A stretch of 64,000 nucleotides of DNA, taken from Gimesia aquarii. Its GTDB lineage: Bacteria; Planctomycetota; Planctomycetia; Planctomycetales; Planctomycetaceae. Where the stretch lies: NCBI RefSeq assembly GCF_007748175.1, contig NZ_CP037422.1:5844334-5908333 (forward strand). The letters are read 5' to 3'. Shown here piece after piece: positions 8,925 through 18,800 of this stretch. A program made the translations under genes and the position numbers. A model generated the notes under the pieces. The model did no database searches. It saw nothing but the letters and a program-made list of their open reading frames with translations, and was not told the origin of the DNA. Within the stretch, counting starts at the first letter, position 1. Every line of letters begins with the position of its first letter.

Positions 8925-10646
8925 CTAAGTCGATGCCAGTTCACCTTCAGGCTCTTCTTCAACAATCAGAGTTTGAGCCGTATCGACACCCAGCGAAGCC
9001 ACACCGGCAATGAAAAACGCAACCGCACAGGTAACAAAAGCCATGCTCCAGTAATGATCGTCTTCGCCAATCACCCAGATCATGAGATAGGGAGCGATTG
9101 CTGCTCCCAGATTACCCCACATATTTCCCCAACCAAGCACAGACCCCACATGTTTACCGCCGATATCTTGATTAAAAGCCCACATGGCAGGAGATCCAAA
9201 GTCGGTCGAAAAAGCGACCACAGAAAAGAGTGCCACTGCTACCCAGGGAGAGACATCAAGAAAACATAACAAGATATAGGCAGCCATGGCAGTGAATCGT
9301 GACACGACAATTGGAAGCACACGACTCCAGCGCAAACTGATTCGATTCCGCAGCCAGTCGGTCGCCTTACCACCGGACAGAGTGCCGAACCAACCAACTG
9401 CTAGTGCGACAGTGATCATTGTTCCGCGCTCTTTTAAGGGTACTTGATATGTCTCGTCCAAATAACGTGGTAACCAGGTAACAAGAAATAACCAACCGAT
9501 ATTCGTACAAAATTGAGACAAAGAAAGCATCCAGAGACTTCGGTTCTCCACAATCGCTTTCAGGGGAATTCCACCAATCTCTTTTGTATGGTCTTTGTCT
9601 TCTTCATTGCGTCCAAATTCAATTGCTTCCAACTCCTGCTCGGAACAGGATGGATGCATCCGTGGATAATCGCGGATGGTCCACCAGAAGAAACCGGCAA
9701 TGACGATTCCAAACACTCCATAGACTACCATCACCGGTCGCCAGCCTTTACCCTGAACTTTCCGAAATTCAGTGTAGTATCGAGCCTCCAGTAAGAGCCG
9801 ATTCAAACGGGACCTCTCCTCAACATTCATTTCACCAGGAGTAATATTGAGCAATTGTTCTGCTTGCTGATTCAGTTTCAGATCCTCAAAATCAGAGGAG
9901 TGATACAACGTGTCTTTTTGCAAAATGGAATTCAAATTCACGAGAAAGTCGGCTTCAACGGCCGTTCCCGTTTCAGTCTCTTTTTCTGAAGCCACTGCTT
10001 TGAGATACTCTTTACTTTCCGGAGTGAGGTGGTCGTAAATCGTCGTTTCAAATTCCTGTTTTTTGTTTAAATTCTCCATAAACTTGACGGCAAATTGCTG
10101 TGGTTTCATTAGATCACCGGTAGTCAATTCAGACGACTGAGAAATCGGCACGAATAACACGATCAGAAATGCGGTGAGAATCGGAGCAAGCGCACCGCCT
10201 AAGCGTCCCCCAACGGCGACCATACTGCTGGCAATGCCTCGTGCGGAAAGTGGCATCCATTTACTGACAATATTCGCACTCGTAGGATAAGCTCCCGCTT
10301 GTCCTACCCCAAACCCCAAGCGAAACAGTAACAGCATAATGAAACCGGTTACAAAGCCGGTGAGTGCGGTAAACAGTGACCACATCAAAATATAAAGAGT
10401 CAGCATTGTCCGCGCGCCAAAACGGTCGCTTAACCAACCGGAAGGCACCTGACAGAATGCATAAGAGACAAAAAACGATCCGAGAATGATCGCAATCTGT
10501 TTGTCGCTCAACCCCAACTCATCTTTGATAAATACCTCAGCGAACGAGATACAAAATCGATCTAGATACAACAAAATCGCCATCAACATGCAGGCAAAAA
10601 TGACGCGATAACGAACATAGGATGTAGGTGGCTCAGTGCTGGACAT
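8925..10646 (-). CDS. MFS transporter, anion:cation symporter type, with large loop insertion
   Basis: 573 residues, inner membrane, 12 predicted helices. The first helix pair and loop (LDRFCISFAEVFIKDELGLS, then GWLSDRFGAR) match the ACS/hexuronate-glucarate-phthalate branch of the major facilitator superfamily, which imports organic anions with a cation. Family members are usually about 430-450 residues; here about 130 hydrophilic residues (about 169-300) are inserted between helix 5 and helix 6, so they should face the periplasm. Helix 6 resumes at GWRPVMVVYGVFGIVIAGFF. The substrate cannot be told from sequence. The gene ends 13 bases from the convergent sialidase-like gene. Confidence 0.88.
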   Translation of the reverse strand: MSSTEPPTSYVRYRVIFACMLMAILLYLDRFCISFAEVFIKDELGLSDKQIAIILGSFFVSYAFCQVPSGWLSDRFGARTMLTLYILMWSLFTALTGFVTGFIMLLLFRLGFGVGQAGAYPTSANIVSKWMPLSARGIASSMVAVGGRLGGALAPILTAFLIVLFVPISQSSELTTGDLMKPQQFAVKFMENLNKKQEFETTIYDHLTPESKEYLKAVASEKETETGTAVEADFLVNLNSILQKDTLYHSSDFEDLKLNQQAEQLLNITPGEMNVEERSRLNRLLLEARYYTEFRKVQGKGWRPVMVVYGVFGIVIAGFFWWTIRDYPRMHPSCSEQELEAIEFGRNEEDKDHTKEIGGIPLKAIVENRSLWMLSLSQFCTNIGWLFLVTWLPRYLDETYQVPLKERGTMITVALAVGWFGTLSGGKATDWLRNRISLRWSRVLPIVVSRFTAMAAYILLCFLDVSPWVAVALFSVVAFSTDFGSPAMWAFNQDIGGKHVGSVLGWGNMWGNLGAAIAPYLMIWVIGEDDHYWSMAFVTCAVAFFIAGVASLGVDTAQTLIVEEEPEGELAST

Positions 10647-10765
10647 TCGATTCTTAGCTTTCCATCAGAGTCTGTGAGCATTTGGGGAATGCGAAAGTAT
10701 AACAATAAATTGATATGAAAACGAGCACTAAATTGTTTGAGACTGGCTTCAAAGTAGACAGCTTG

Positions 10766-10799
10766 ATGTGATCTAACACCCTGAATACAGTGATCACAT
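10766..10799. promoter_or_regulatory. Inverted half-sites ATGTGATC / GATCACAT
   Basis: Perfect 8-base inverted repeat with 18 bases between the arms, about 120 bases upstream of the MFS transporter start and downstream of the flavodoxin stop. Each arm equals a CRP-type half-site (TGTGATC / GATCACA), but the spacing is wider than in a standard CRP site. It could be an operator pair, or the stem of a transcript hairpin ending the flavodoxin unit; there is no T-run to favour a terminator. Confidence 0.3.
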
Positions 10800-10839
10800 T
10801 TTGGGTTGAGAAGCAAGCATTATGGTAGGAGGAATCTTT

Positions 10840-11373
10840 TCATTGAACGGCATTGATCAATTTAAGAAACTCGTTAATCGGCATCTCGAATTTGACGAGA
10901 TCTTCAGAATTCACACGAAAACGTGAAATGGTTTTGATCTGTTCTCTTTGCTCAGGCGGAAAGAGTTCACAGATCTTTAATTCACAAACTGCCTTTGGCG
11001 CTTGTCCTGTCAAAACAGACAACTGTTCTAAAATGCTTTCGTTTTGCCCGGCGCGTTCATAGCCGCAAAGTGATATAAAAGAATAAGCAGGCAGCGATTC
11101 CTTCTCACGTCGAAGCAAAGATTTCATGGGATTTGCTATTTTTGAGTCCCAAATTGGGGCAACGAGAATAAGATGGTCATAATCGGAAACCGTATGCGGA
11201 AGCGGTTCGATTTTTGGATTTCGCTTAAAGATCATATCTAAAATGATCGTTAACATAGTGCGACGTTTCTTTTCAATGATGGGGCAGGCATCGCATTCCA
11301 TCTGTTTGGCAAGAGACTCAGCGAGTAGCCGATTATTACCTGAATAGGAAAAATAAATGACAAGTGTTCGCAT
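10840..11373 (-). CDS. Flavodoxin-family protein
   Basis: 177 residues. The N-terminal beta strand and phosphate loop (VIYFSYSGNNRLLAESLA, Ser9 to Asn14) are the FMN-binding loop of flavodoxins. The segment YDHLILVAPIWDSKIANPMKSLL is the second FMN-contacting region seen in flavodoxin and NAD(P)H:quinone reductase-like proteins. The C-terminal part carries no extra domain. Predicted cytoplasmic electron-transfer or quinone-reducing protein; the partner is unknown. It starts 32 bases after the alpha/beta hydrolase gene on the same strand and is probably co-transcribed with it. Confidence 0.85.
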   Translation of the reverse strand: MRTLVIYFSYSGNNRLLAESLAKQMECDACPIIEKKRRTMLTIILDMIFKRNPKIEPLPHTVSDYDHLILVAPIWDSKIANPMKSLLRREKESLPAYSFISLCGYERAGQNESILEQLSVLTGQAPKAVCELKICELFPPEQREQIKTISRFRVNSEDLVKFEMPINEFLKLINAVQ

Positions 11374-11405
11374 TATTTCTCTTTTCTTATACCAAATCAG
11401 GCTCG

Positions 11406-12272
11406 TTAAGAGACATTCATAAATTCGAAAAACGTTTTCGCGAATATTTCAGGTTGCTCCACGGTAACCACATGCCCCGCATTCTCAATCACAGCAATGG
11501 TAACTTGGGGTGCGGCTTTTTTTACCTTATTCACCGCAGCATCAATGGAATAAATCCGATCATCCTTGCCCAGAATCAAGAGCGTTGATTCTGGCAGTTT
11601 GGACAGATCTTCTTCAGTAACAACGGGGATCGTATTCGTGTTTAAACGTTGTGCTTTTGATCGTACCACTTGATCTTCTAACCCCCATGCGGGAGGTTGG
11701 ATGGAATTTGGCGACGTAATGTAGCGGTAAAAACTTTTTGTAATTGAGCTAGTCGGAAACAGAGCAGATAAAAGACCTTTTAATATAAATCCAGTGTTCA
11801 TTTTCTCTAATGAGGGGGGAGCGACCAGTACCAATTGATCGATGAATTCAGGTGTTCGAATCGCAAATTGAATTGATAAGGTGGCACCCAATGATGTTCC
11901 CAGGAGATTGGAATGAGAAAGCGACAGTTCTTGAAAGACTTCACCTAACCAGTTTGGATAATCATCCGTTGTATAGGACAACCGGGTGTCATCACTTTTC
12001 CCCATTTCGCCAACAATGTCGACCGCGTAAATCTTAAAATGCTGCGTCAATGCGACAATATTCGGAAACCACATCGTGGAATTTCCACCGCCGCCATGCA
12101 GTAAGACTAACGGCGGGTTTTGCTTGTCTCCCGACTCAATGACATGCGTAGTGCCAAAGCTCGTTTCAAGGTCGCGCTCCTGAAAGGGAACCTCCCAATG
12201 TTCCAGCATCAAGGAATACGAATCCATGACCGCTTTTTTTGCTTGAGTCGATTTGTACGCCTTGGTACTCAT
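11406..12272 (-). CDS. Alpha/beta-fold hydrolase
   Basis: 288 residues from the ATG at 12272 (a TTG four codons earlier is possible). Motifs of the alpha/beta hydrolase fold are in order: oxyanion loop LVLLHGGGGNSTMW, strand with YAVDIVGEMGKS, nucleophile elbow LLGTSLGATLS (Ser in G-T-S-L-G), acid in ILGKDDRIYS, and catalytic His in IENAGHVV. No signal peptide, so cytoplasmic. The closest general type is an esterase/haloperoxidase-like hydrolase; substrate unknown. It is the promoter-proximal gene of a pair with the flavodoxin and diverges from the alcohol dehydrogenase gene, with about 150 bases between them. Confidence 0.88.
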   Translation of the reverse strand: MSTKAYKSTQAKKAVMDSYSLMLEHWEVPFQERDLETSFGTTHVIESGDKQNPPLVLLHGGGGNSTMWFPNIVALTQHFKIYAVDIVGEMGKSDDTRLSYTTDDYPNWLGEVFQELSLSHSNLLGTSLGATLSIQFAIRTPEFIDQLVLVAPPSLEKMNTGFILKGLLSALFPTSSITKSFYRYITSPNSIQPPAWGLEDQVVRSKAQRLNTNTIPVVTEEDLSKLPESTLLILGKDDRIYSIDAAVNKVKKAAPQVTIAVIENAGHVVTVEQPEIFAKTFFEFMNVS

Positions 12273-12428
12273 TAATAAGCTCAATCTACGAAGTGCAATA
12301 TAAATTGCCAGTCGCTTTTTTCTTCCGTTGGTTCTGGTAGTCGTTACACGCGATTGATAAGATCATTTAACATCTTTTTAAGCGAAATGAAAGCATTCGA
12401 CAATGTCTGTTCTTAAGGATGGATGAAG

Positions 12429-13559
12429 ATGAAAACAAAAGCCGCCGTTCTCTACGACATGCAGCAACCTACCCCCTATGCAGAGTCAAACCCACTAGTT
12501 GTAGAAGAGGTCACATTATCCGAGCCTGGTCTGGGAGAAGTTCTGGTTGAAATGGCCGGCGCGGGTTTATGCCACTCCGATCTATCAGTCATTGACGGCT
12601 CACGTCCTCGCATCATGCCAATGGTGATGGGACATGAAGCCAGCGGCATCGTTCGCGAGGTAGGGCAGGGCGTGCATGATCTTAAGCCAGATGACCATGT
12701 CATCTTTTCCTTCGTTCCATTATGCGGACACTGCATTCCCTGCGCAACGGGGAGGCCCGCGCTCTGTGAGCCGGGGGCACAAGCCAACCTTGCGGGGACA
12801 TTGCTTTCCGGTCAACGGCATTTTCAAAATCAATCCGAATTAGAACTCAATCACCATCTCGGCGTTTCCGCCTTTTCCGAGTATACGGTCGTTGCACAGG
12901 AATCATTGATCAAAATTGATTCCCAGCTTCCATTGAGTACGGCGGCTTTGTTCGGTTGTGCCGTCATGACCGGTGTCGGAGCCGTCGTCAACACAGCAAA
13001 AGTAGAGCCGGGATCGAGTGTGGCAGTCTTCGGTTTAGGCGGGGTTGGTCTCAGCACCGTCATGGGCGCTCGCGCTGCCGGCGCAGAAACGATTTTCGCC
13101 ATCGATTTGCTCCCGGATAAGTTAGAACTGGCCCAAAAAGTTGGTGCCACGCATTCAATCAACGCCCGTGAAGAAGATCCGGTCACAAAAATCAAGGACA
13201 TTCAAAACGGGGTCGACTACTCCTTCGAAAGCGTGGGCAACGAGCAGGTTCTGCAGCAAGCCTATGCTGCCACGAAACGCGGCGGCACAACGATTACGAT
13301 CGGGCTTCCGCATCCTAACAAGATGTTCTCGGTTCCCGCCGTCAGCCTGGTAGCGGAAGAACGTACGATCAAAGGCTCTTATATGGGTTCCGCTGTCCCC
13401 CGACGTGACTTGCCACGTTTTATCGCCATGTATCAGGCGGGCCTGTTACCCGTGGATCTACTTCTGTCACGCACGATCCAACTGGACGAGATCAACGAAG
13501 CCTTCGACGATCTCGCCACAGGGGCCGCTGTTCGACAAGTGGTGACGTTTGAGAACTAA
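12429..13559 (+). CDS. Zinc-dependent medium-chain alcohol dehydrogenase
   Basis: 376 residues. Catalytic zinc ligands: Cys48 (GLCHSD) and His69-Glu70 (MGHEASG), with a further Cys in LFGCAVMTG. The structural zinc quartet is intact in CGHCIPCATGRPALC (Cys99, 102, 105, 113). The Rossmann motif GLGGVGLS and a following Asp (AIDLLPDK) indicate NAD(H). This is the class III-like MDR group; it probably oxidises an alcohol or reduces an aldehyde. Start: AAGGA at 12415-12419 is 9 bases before ATG 12429 but only 3 before ATG 12423, so I use 12429. Confidence 0.92.
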   Translation: MKTKAAVLYDMQQPTPYAESNPLVVEEVTLSEPGLGEVLVEMAGAGLCHSDLSVIDGSRPRIMPMVMGHEASGIVREVGQGVHDLKPDDHVIFSFVPLCGHCIPCATGRPALCEPGAQANLAGTLLSGQRHFQNQSELELNHHLGVSAFSEYTVVAQESLIKIDSQLPLSTAALFGCAVMTGVGAVVNTAKVEPGSSVAVFGLGGVGLSTVMGARAAGAETIFAIDLLPDKLELAQKVGATHSINAREEDPVTKIKDIQNGVDYSFESVGNEQVLQQAYAATKRGGTTITIGLPHPNKMFSVPAVSLVAEERTIKGSYMGSAVPRRDLPRFIAMYQAGLLPVDLLLSRTIQLDEINEAFDDLATGAAVRQVVTFEN

Positions 13560-13588
13560 GCAGCGTCGTTTTGAACGATTATGACCAG

Positions 13589-14056
13589 TCATTCTGTGAA
13601 GAGCTCATTTTCGACCCCTAATTTGATGTTAAAGTCATAGAGGACTTCGAGCTCAAAGATCAGAGCGTCATAAGTGGAACTCAATTCTTGGTCGATACGG
13701 TCACTTAATGATTCGTCTTCGTACATTTCATCAAAAATCTGATCAACAAGTTCCGAAGTAATCTCGACTTGACCAAACAGAATCGTTTTCGCTTCTTGCA
13801 ATGTTTCAGCGATTTTAGAAAAACCATGCTCCTGCAATGCAGCCAGGTCTTTTGGATATTCTTGAATTCGACGTTCAAAATATGATTGGATTCCATCGAC
13901 CATATTTTCACCATAGATACAGGCAAACCGATAAAATGTTTCCTCGACACCCGTCAGAATTTCATTTTGTTGATACACTCGATTGACCAATGTGTCCCAA
14001 TACTCATCATATTTCATCTTTAAAGTACTTTCAGTCAATTTAACCTTTTTATTCAC
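13589..14056 (-). CDS. DUF4375 / DMP19-like protein
   Basis: 155 residues, acidic, no signal peptide. The middle (GENMVDGIQSYFERR, then DLAALQEHGFSKIAETLQEA) resembles the DMP19/DUF4375 family, in which a short helical domain ends with a loop about amino-acid numbers and an aligned Ala/Leu helix. The function of the family is poorly defined; some members mimic DNA, and this acidic protein could do so, but nothing here proves it. The GTG start at 14056 lies 6 bases after the stop of the SGNH hydrolase gene; an internal ATG at 14017 is an alternative. Last gene of a three-gene minus-strand unit. Confidence 0.65.
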   Translation of the reverse strand: MNKKVKLTESTLKMKYDEYWDTLVNRVYQQNEILTGVEETFYRFACIYGENMVDGIQSYFERRIQEYPKDLAALQEHGFSKIAETLQEAKTILFGQVEITSELVDQIFDEMYEDESLSDRIDQELSSTYDALIFELEVLYDFNIKLGVENELFTE

Positions 14057-14062
14057 ATTGTT

Positions 14063-14923
14063 TCAATCAGTGGCATAAGCTGGCATCACAAGTCCCCAAA
14101 CCACTTCTGCCATAGTCTGATGTCCCGCCTCTGAAAGATGAATCGAATCCAACGTCGATTCGCCCCTAGCGATAATCGACAGAAATACCCTTTTGGGAAC
14201 GAGTGCAACATCATATTTCTGCGCCAGATTCCGCTGAGTACGACCGTATTCATGGTAGAACGGAGGTAGCGGCAATTCCAGCATGATTAATTGCCGATCT
14301 GGTGCTGACAGCTCAGCCAGCAATGCCTCCAGACTTTTCGCGAATTGCTCAGTGGTCGTAGACCCCAGAATATCATTCCCGCCAATTGCCAGTAAGACGA
14401 TTGGAGAAACGACGGGTGCTTTCTGAACCCGCTTCAATGCTGCTGAAACAGTATCCCCTACGTGCGAAATATCTTGCACTTGTAAATCATGCTTGCGCGC
14501 CAAAATCTGCGGCCATGTTTCTGCTTTGTCGCCGCCTCCCAAACCCGCAGTTACGGAATCTCCAATCACGGTCATCGATCGAGAAGCAACCGGCTTAATT
14601 GTAGGCGTCAGATGATAAGGCGCTTCCAACCCAATTGCGATTGCCCACACACCGATCACAGCATAAGCCGACCAGCGCCGCCATTTCTTGACAAAACAGG
14701 AACTTATCCAGACCAGCGTGATCACTCCCGCGCACCCATAGAACCAGTAAGGCATGGACGTTGATGAAACGACAATCGCAATCATACCAAGCAAAAAGAC
14801 CAATACCATCACACGCTTCGCAACGCGACTCTCACGCGTGGATAACCACGCCGCGAGCATGACTAAAACTGACCCGGTAAAAAATGCCTGTCCTGAGATA
14901 ATGTGAAAGACAATTGGATTCAT
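14063..14923 (-). CDS. Membrane-anchored SGNH/GDSL hydrolase
   Basis: 286 residues. The first about 110 residues are strongly hydrophobic and look like four membrane helices. The rest is an SGNH hydrolase: block I VIGDSVTAGLGGG (Ser nucleophile), block III LLAIGGNDILG (Gly-Asn), and block V DSIHLSEAGHQTMA (Asp and His). This arrangement places the esterase domain after a membrane anchor. Possible roles include lipid or polysaccharide deacylation at the envelope; substrate unknown. It begins 9 bases after the stop of the PH-like membrane protein gene and ends 6 bases before the DUF4375-like gene. Confidence 0.87.
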   Translation of the reverse strand: MNPIVFHIISGQAFFTGSVLVMLAAWLSTRESRVAKRVMVLVFLLGMIAIVVSSTSMPYWFYGCAGVITLVWISSCFVKKWRRWSAYAVIGVWAIAIGLEAPYHLTPTIKPVASRSMTVIGDSVTAGLGGGDKAETWPQILARKHDLQVQDISHVGDTVSAALKRVQKAPVVSPIVLLAIGGNDILGSTTTEQFAKSLEALLAELSAPDRQLIMLELPLPPFYHEYGRTQRNLAQKYDVALVPKRVFLSIIARGESTLDSIHLSEAGHQTMAEVVWGLVMPAYATD

Positions 14924-14932
14924 AGAACCATT

Positions 14933-15520
14933 TTATCCCTCAGGACTCTGTGTATAAGTATGAATGTCAGGTATGACACATGCAACAAAAAGTGAGGGAT
15001 GAGTTAAGAGTTCATACCCTCCCCAAATCGGAACACATTTTTTAATGAATTTTGACCAATCCACCTGTAATTTTTGATCGACTGAATCGTAAAGAAAAGC
15101 GACTATTTCTGCTCTTTCAAAATCGGTAAGTTTACCTTGTGATAGTTTCATCTGACCCTGTGGGGATTCCAGGATGATTTTACCAAAACGTGTGAACCAG
15201 ATGAGTCTTGTAATATCAGACAAAAAAAATGTCTTTTTACGAAAGACACCGTGGAGTGTTATCGTCGAGTCGGTAATTACTAGCCGCTCACGATAATATG
15301 ATAACACTAACCAAATGCTCAACAGTATCATCACGGAATAAGAAGTCGTACAAAATAAAATAAACTTCTGAGGATTTTTGAATGCTCCATCTGGATTCAA
15401 GTACGCGACTAATACTGAAGCAGTCCCAAGCAAGAACCAAAAGATGCCGGATAAGACTCCGAGATAAAGAGGATTATAGCGAAAATAATAAGTACGTTCG
15501 GCCGATCTATCATCATTCAT
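14933..15520 (-). CDS. Two-helix membrane protein with PH-like domain
   Basis: 195 residues, unrecognised as a named gene. Two hydrophobic helices (about residues 15-40 and 50-75) are followed by a beta-rich stretch: RERLVITDSTITLHGVFRKKTFFLSDITRLIW and so on, which has the look of the bacterial PH-type (bPH2, YdbS-like) domain found after one or two membrane helices. No catalytic motif. First gene of the unit PH-like protein, SGNH hydrolase, DUF4375-like protein, with gaps of 9 and 6 bases, so they are very likely co-transcribed. Confidence 0.7.
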   Translation of the reverse strand: MNDDRSAERTYYFRYNPLYLGVLSGIFWFLLGTASVLVAYLNPDGAFKNPQKFILFCTTSYSVMILLSIWLVLSYYRERLVITDSTITLHGVFRKKTFFLSDITRLIWFTRFGKIILESPQGQMKLSQGKLTDFERAEIVAFLYDSVDQKLQVDWSKFIKKCVPIWGGYELLTHPSLFVACVIPDIHTYTQSPEG

Positions 15521-15860
15521 AGTTTTAACGGGCTGATTAAATAAACTTCTGGTGTATAATATTAATTCATATCAAACATAGACTTCTCAAGTTGCTATTT
15601 AACACCTACGTTCCGAGTATCTAATGCAGAACTGACCTTATCACAGATCGTCATCCAGATGCAGTGCATTATAACCACGGCGGCGAATGATTGTTAAATT
15701 GATGAATCTTTGGAGGAGCTTGCCACGAGTGTTATAGAGCTACAGGTAATTTCTCCCAAGTAATAGGTGACAAAGGCATCGCGATTTGCTAATATTTAAA
15801 CTATCTTAAATATTAGCTGAGATCCAACCTGCATCCCTCCATTCCGTTAAGAGCTGATCT
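15521..15860. other. Divergent intergenic region
   Basis: A 340-base region between the minus-strand membrane protein and the plus-strand DUF1549 gene. It contains a strong palindrome at 15788-15817. Around 15640-15690 a short stretch reads as a plausible protein tail (DRHPDAVHYNHGGE then stop), which may be a relic of a lost gene. No intact gene is visible. Confidence 0.5.
15788..15817 (+). promoter_or_regulatory. Perfect 12-base inverted repeat upstream of the DUF1549 operon
   Basis: GCTAATATTTAA, six bases, then the exact reverse complement, ending 43 bases before the ATG at 15861. It is AT-rich and lacks a T-run, so an operator or a 5' leader hairpin is more likely than a terminator. Confidence 0.45.
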
Positions 15861-18800
15861 ATGTTTGATACGGTACATAAATCTCGCCTGCTGAGTCTGT
15901 CCTGCATTTCGTTCCTCATCATTGCGGGGTTTAGTTTCTCTGCAAAATTGAGTTGGGCAGAACCAGATAAAAAACAACAGACGAAACGTATTAAATTTAA
16001 CCGTGATATCCGTCCGATTCTTTCCGATAAATGTCTGCACTGTCATGGTCCCGACGCATCAACTCGCGAAGCGGAACTACGTTTAGATGATCAACGCGAT
16101 GTACTGAAACCTCGTGATGATTATCACATTATCGACCTCAAGCAGCCTCAGCAGAGTGAATTACTCAAACGTATCCTGTCATCGGACTCAGCGGACAAAA
16201 TGCCACCGGAAGAATCCGGCAAAGAACTTTCAAAACAGGAAATAGAGCTCATTCAACGTTGGATCGAGCAGGGAGCCCCTTATCAGAAACACTGGTCATT
16301 TATTGCACCAAGTCGCCCTGAACTCCCTACGGTCAAAAATCAAGGCTGGCCTCGAAAGTCAATGGACCATTTTATTCTTGCGCGTTTGGAACAGGAAAAG
16401 TTGTCACCCAATCCCCGCGCATCAAAAACGACGCTTTGTCGGCGTCTCTTTCTCGATCTGACCGGCTTGCCTCCGACATTAAAAGAACTCGATACGTTTC
16501 TCAAAGACGATTCCCCGAACGCAACAGAAAAGCTCGTTGACCGATTACTCAAATCCTCCCATTACGGCGAACACATGGCCCGCTATTGGCTGGATGCCGC
16601 ACGCTATGCGGATACCAGCGGCTACTTCACCGATGAAGAATGGTACATGTGGCACTGGCGCGACTGGGTGATCAATGCCTTCAATCAGAATATGCCCTTT
16701 GATCAATTCACAATCGAACAATTGGCGGGTGACTTGCTGCCCAAGCCATCGCTCAGCCAAATGATTGCGACCGGCTTCAATCGCAATCACATGACCACTC
16801 GCGAAACAGGGGTCATCGATGAAGAATACCGTGTCGAATACGTGGTCGATCGACTCGATGCCACTTCAACGGTTTGGATGGGACTCACCATGGGCTGTGC
16901 CCGCTGCCACGACCATAAGTTTGATCCGATCTCACAAAAAGAGTTCTATCAATTCTTTGCGTTTTTCAATAACAGCCCGGAACGAGGAAATACGGGTACT
17001 GCCGGCAATGCCATGCCATTGATTCAAGTTCCGGACCCGGAATTGCAGAAGCGAATAGAACAGCATAAAAAACAGATTGCGGTACTCGAAAAACAACATC
17101 AACAGCGTAAAAAAGAATTGAATCAACAGCAGGCAAAGTGGGAACAAACGATTCTGGCCAAACTCACTCCACCGTCAGCCGATGGCTTACTCCACCATTT
17201 TCCTCTGGATGAACTTAAACAGAAAAAAGAGAATTCCGATACCAGTATCAAATCTGTTGGTAAACCCAAATCCGTCGCCGGCGTCAAAGGCAAGGCCGTG
17301 CAATTTGACGGCGGGTCACTGCTCGAAATCGATGCATCACTCACAATTGAGCACGACACTCCATTTTCGGTGGCCGCCTGGATCAAACCGTCTTCGGGTG
17401 GGCCTATTTGTATTTTATCCAAAAATGATGATCGAAATCATTTAAGGGGTTTCGACATCATGATACGTAAAGGCAAATTGGGTGTCCATTTCATCAACAA
17501 ATGGAATTCCAACGCCATTCAAGTCGTGACAACCAACTCCATCAGCACCGGTCGCTGGCAGCATCTGCTTGTGACATACGATGGTTCTTCGAAAGCCAAC
17601 GGTGTCCGCATTTACCTGAATGGTGAAGTACAAGAAACGAAAGCTCCCTTTGATCGTCTGACCGGCAGTATTGCGACCAGTGAACCGCTACGTATTGGAC
17701 GTCGCAGCACAAGTGCCTTCTATAAGGGCTTTGTGGATGATCTGCGCATTTATGATCGAACGTTAACCGCTGCGGAAGCAAATCAACTCGCCACCTATCA
17801 GTTTCTGGACAGCACCGTCACACTGCCTGCCAAAAAACGAACTGCTCGGCAAAAAGAGGACATACACGCGTTTTTCCTCAAGACGGCTGCTTCAGACGAG
17901 TCGCGGAAAGCAGAACAACAACTCAATACCATGCGTCGAAAACTGACCTCGCTACAAAAAAACATGCCCACTACAATGGTGATGCAGGAAAACAAAAAGA
18001 AACGCGATACCTTCATTTTAGTGCGTGGCGTCTATAATGCCCACGGCGAAAAAGTAACCGCCAACGTTCCCGCCGCGTTGCCCGAGTTCAAATCAAGCCT
18101 GCCATCGAATCGACTGGGACTGGCGAAATGGCTGACAAGTCCGCAGCACCCCCTGACAGCGCGTGTTTTTGTGAACCGTGTCTGGCAGCAACTCTTCAGC
18201 ACCGGTTTAGTGAAGACAGTGGAGGATTTTGGCTCGCAGGGAGAATGGCCCAGCCATCCGGAACTACTGGACTGGTTGGCGGTTGACTTTCAGGAAAACG
18301 GCTGGGATGTCAAACGTCTCGTCAAACAGATTGTACTCTCGGCCACCTATCAACAATCGTCACACGTGACCGACGCACTTTACGAACGTGATCCCGAAAA
18401 CCGGCTACTGGCCCGCGGTCCCCGATTTCGATTGGACGCGGAAACCGTCCGCGACAACGCACTCAAAATCAGTGGTTTACTCAGTACGAAGCAGGGGGGG
18501 CCGAGCGTGAAGCCGTATCAGCCAGCCGGACTTTGGGAAGCGGTCTCCTATGATGGTGAATTGAAGTACAAGCAAGACAAGGGCGATGCCTTGTATCGCA
18601 GAAGCATGTATACATACTGGAAACGTCAAAGTCCACCTCCTGCTTTAATGGCCTTTGATGCGCCCACGCGTGAAACCTGTACGGTTCGTCGTCCTCGCAC
18701 AAATACTCCGCTTCAAGCACTGGTTCTGTTAAATGACCCGACCTATGTGGAAGCAGCTCGTGCCCTGGCAGAAAAGACATTAAAGCAACACGATTCTCAG

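Noticed and set aside
13566-13578. Small hairpin TCGTT-TTG-AACGA after the alcohol dehydrogenase gene
   Set aside because: Only 5 bases of stem without a T-run; too weak to list as a terminator.
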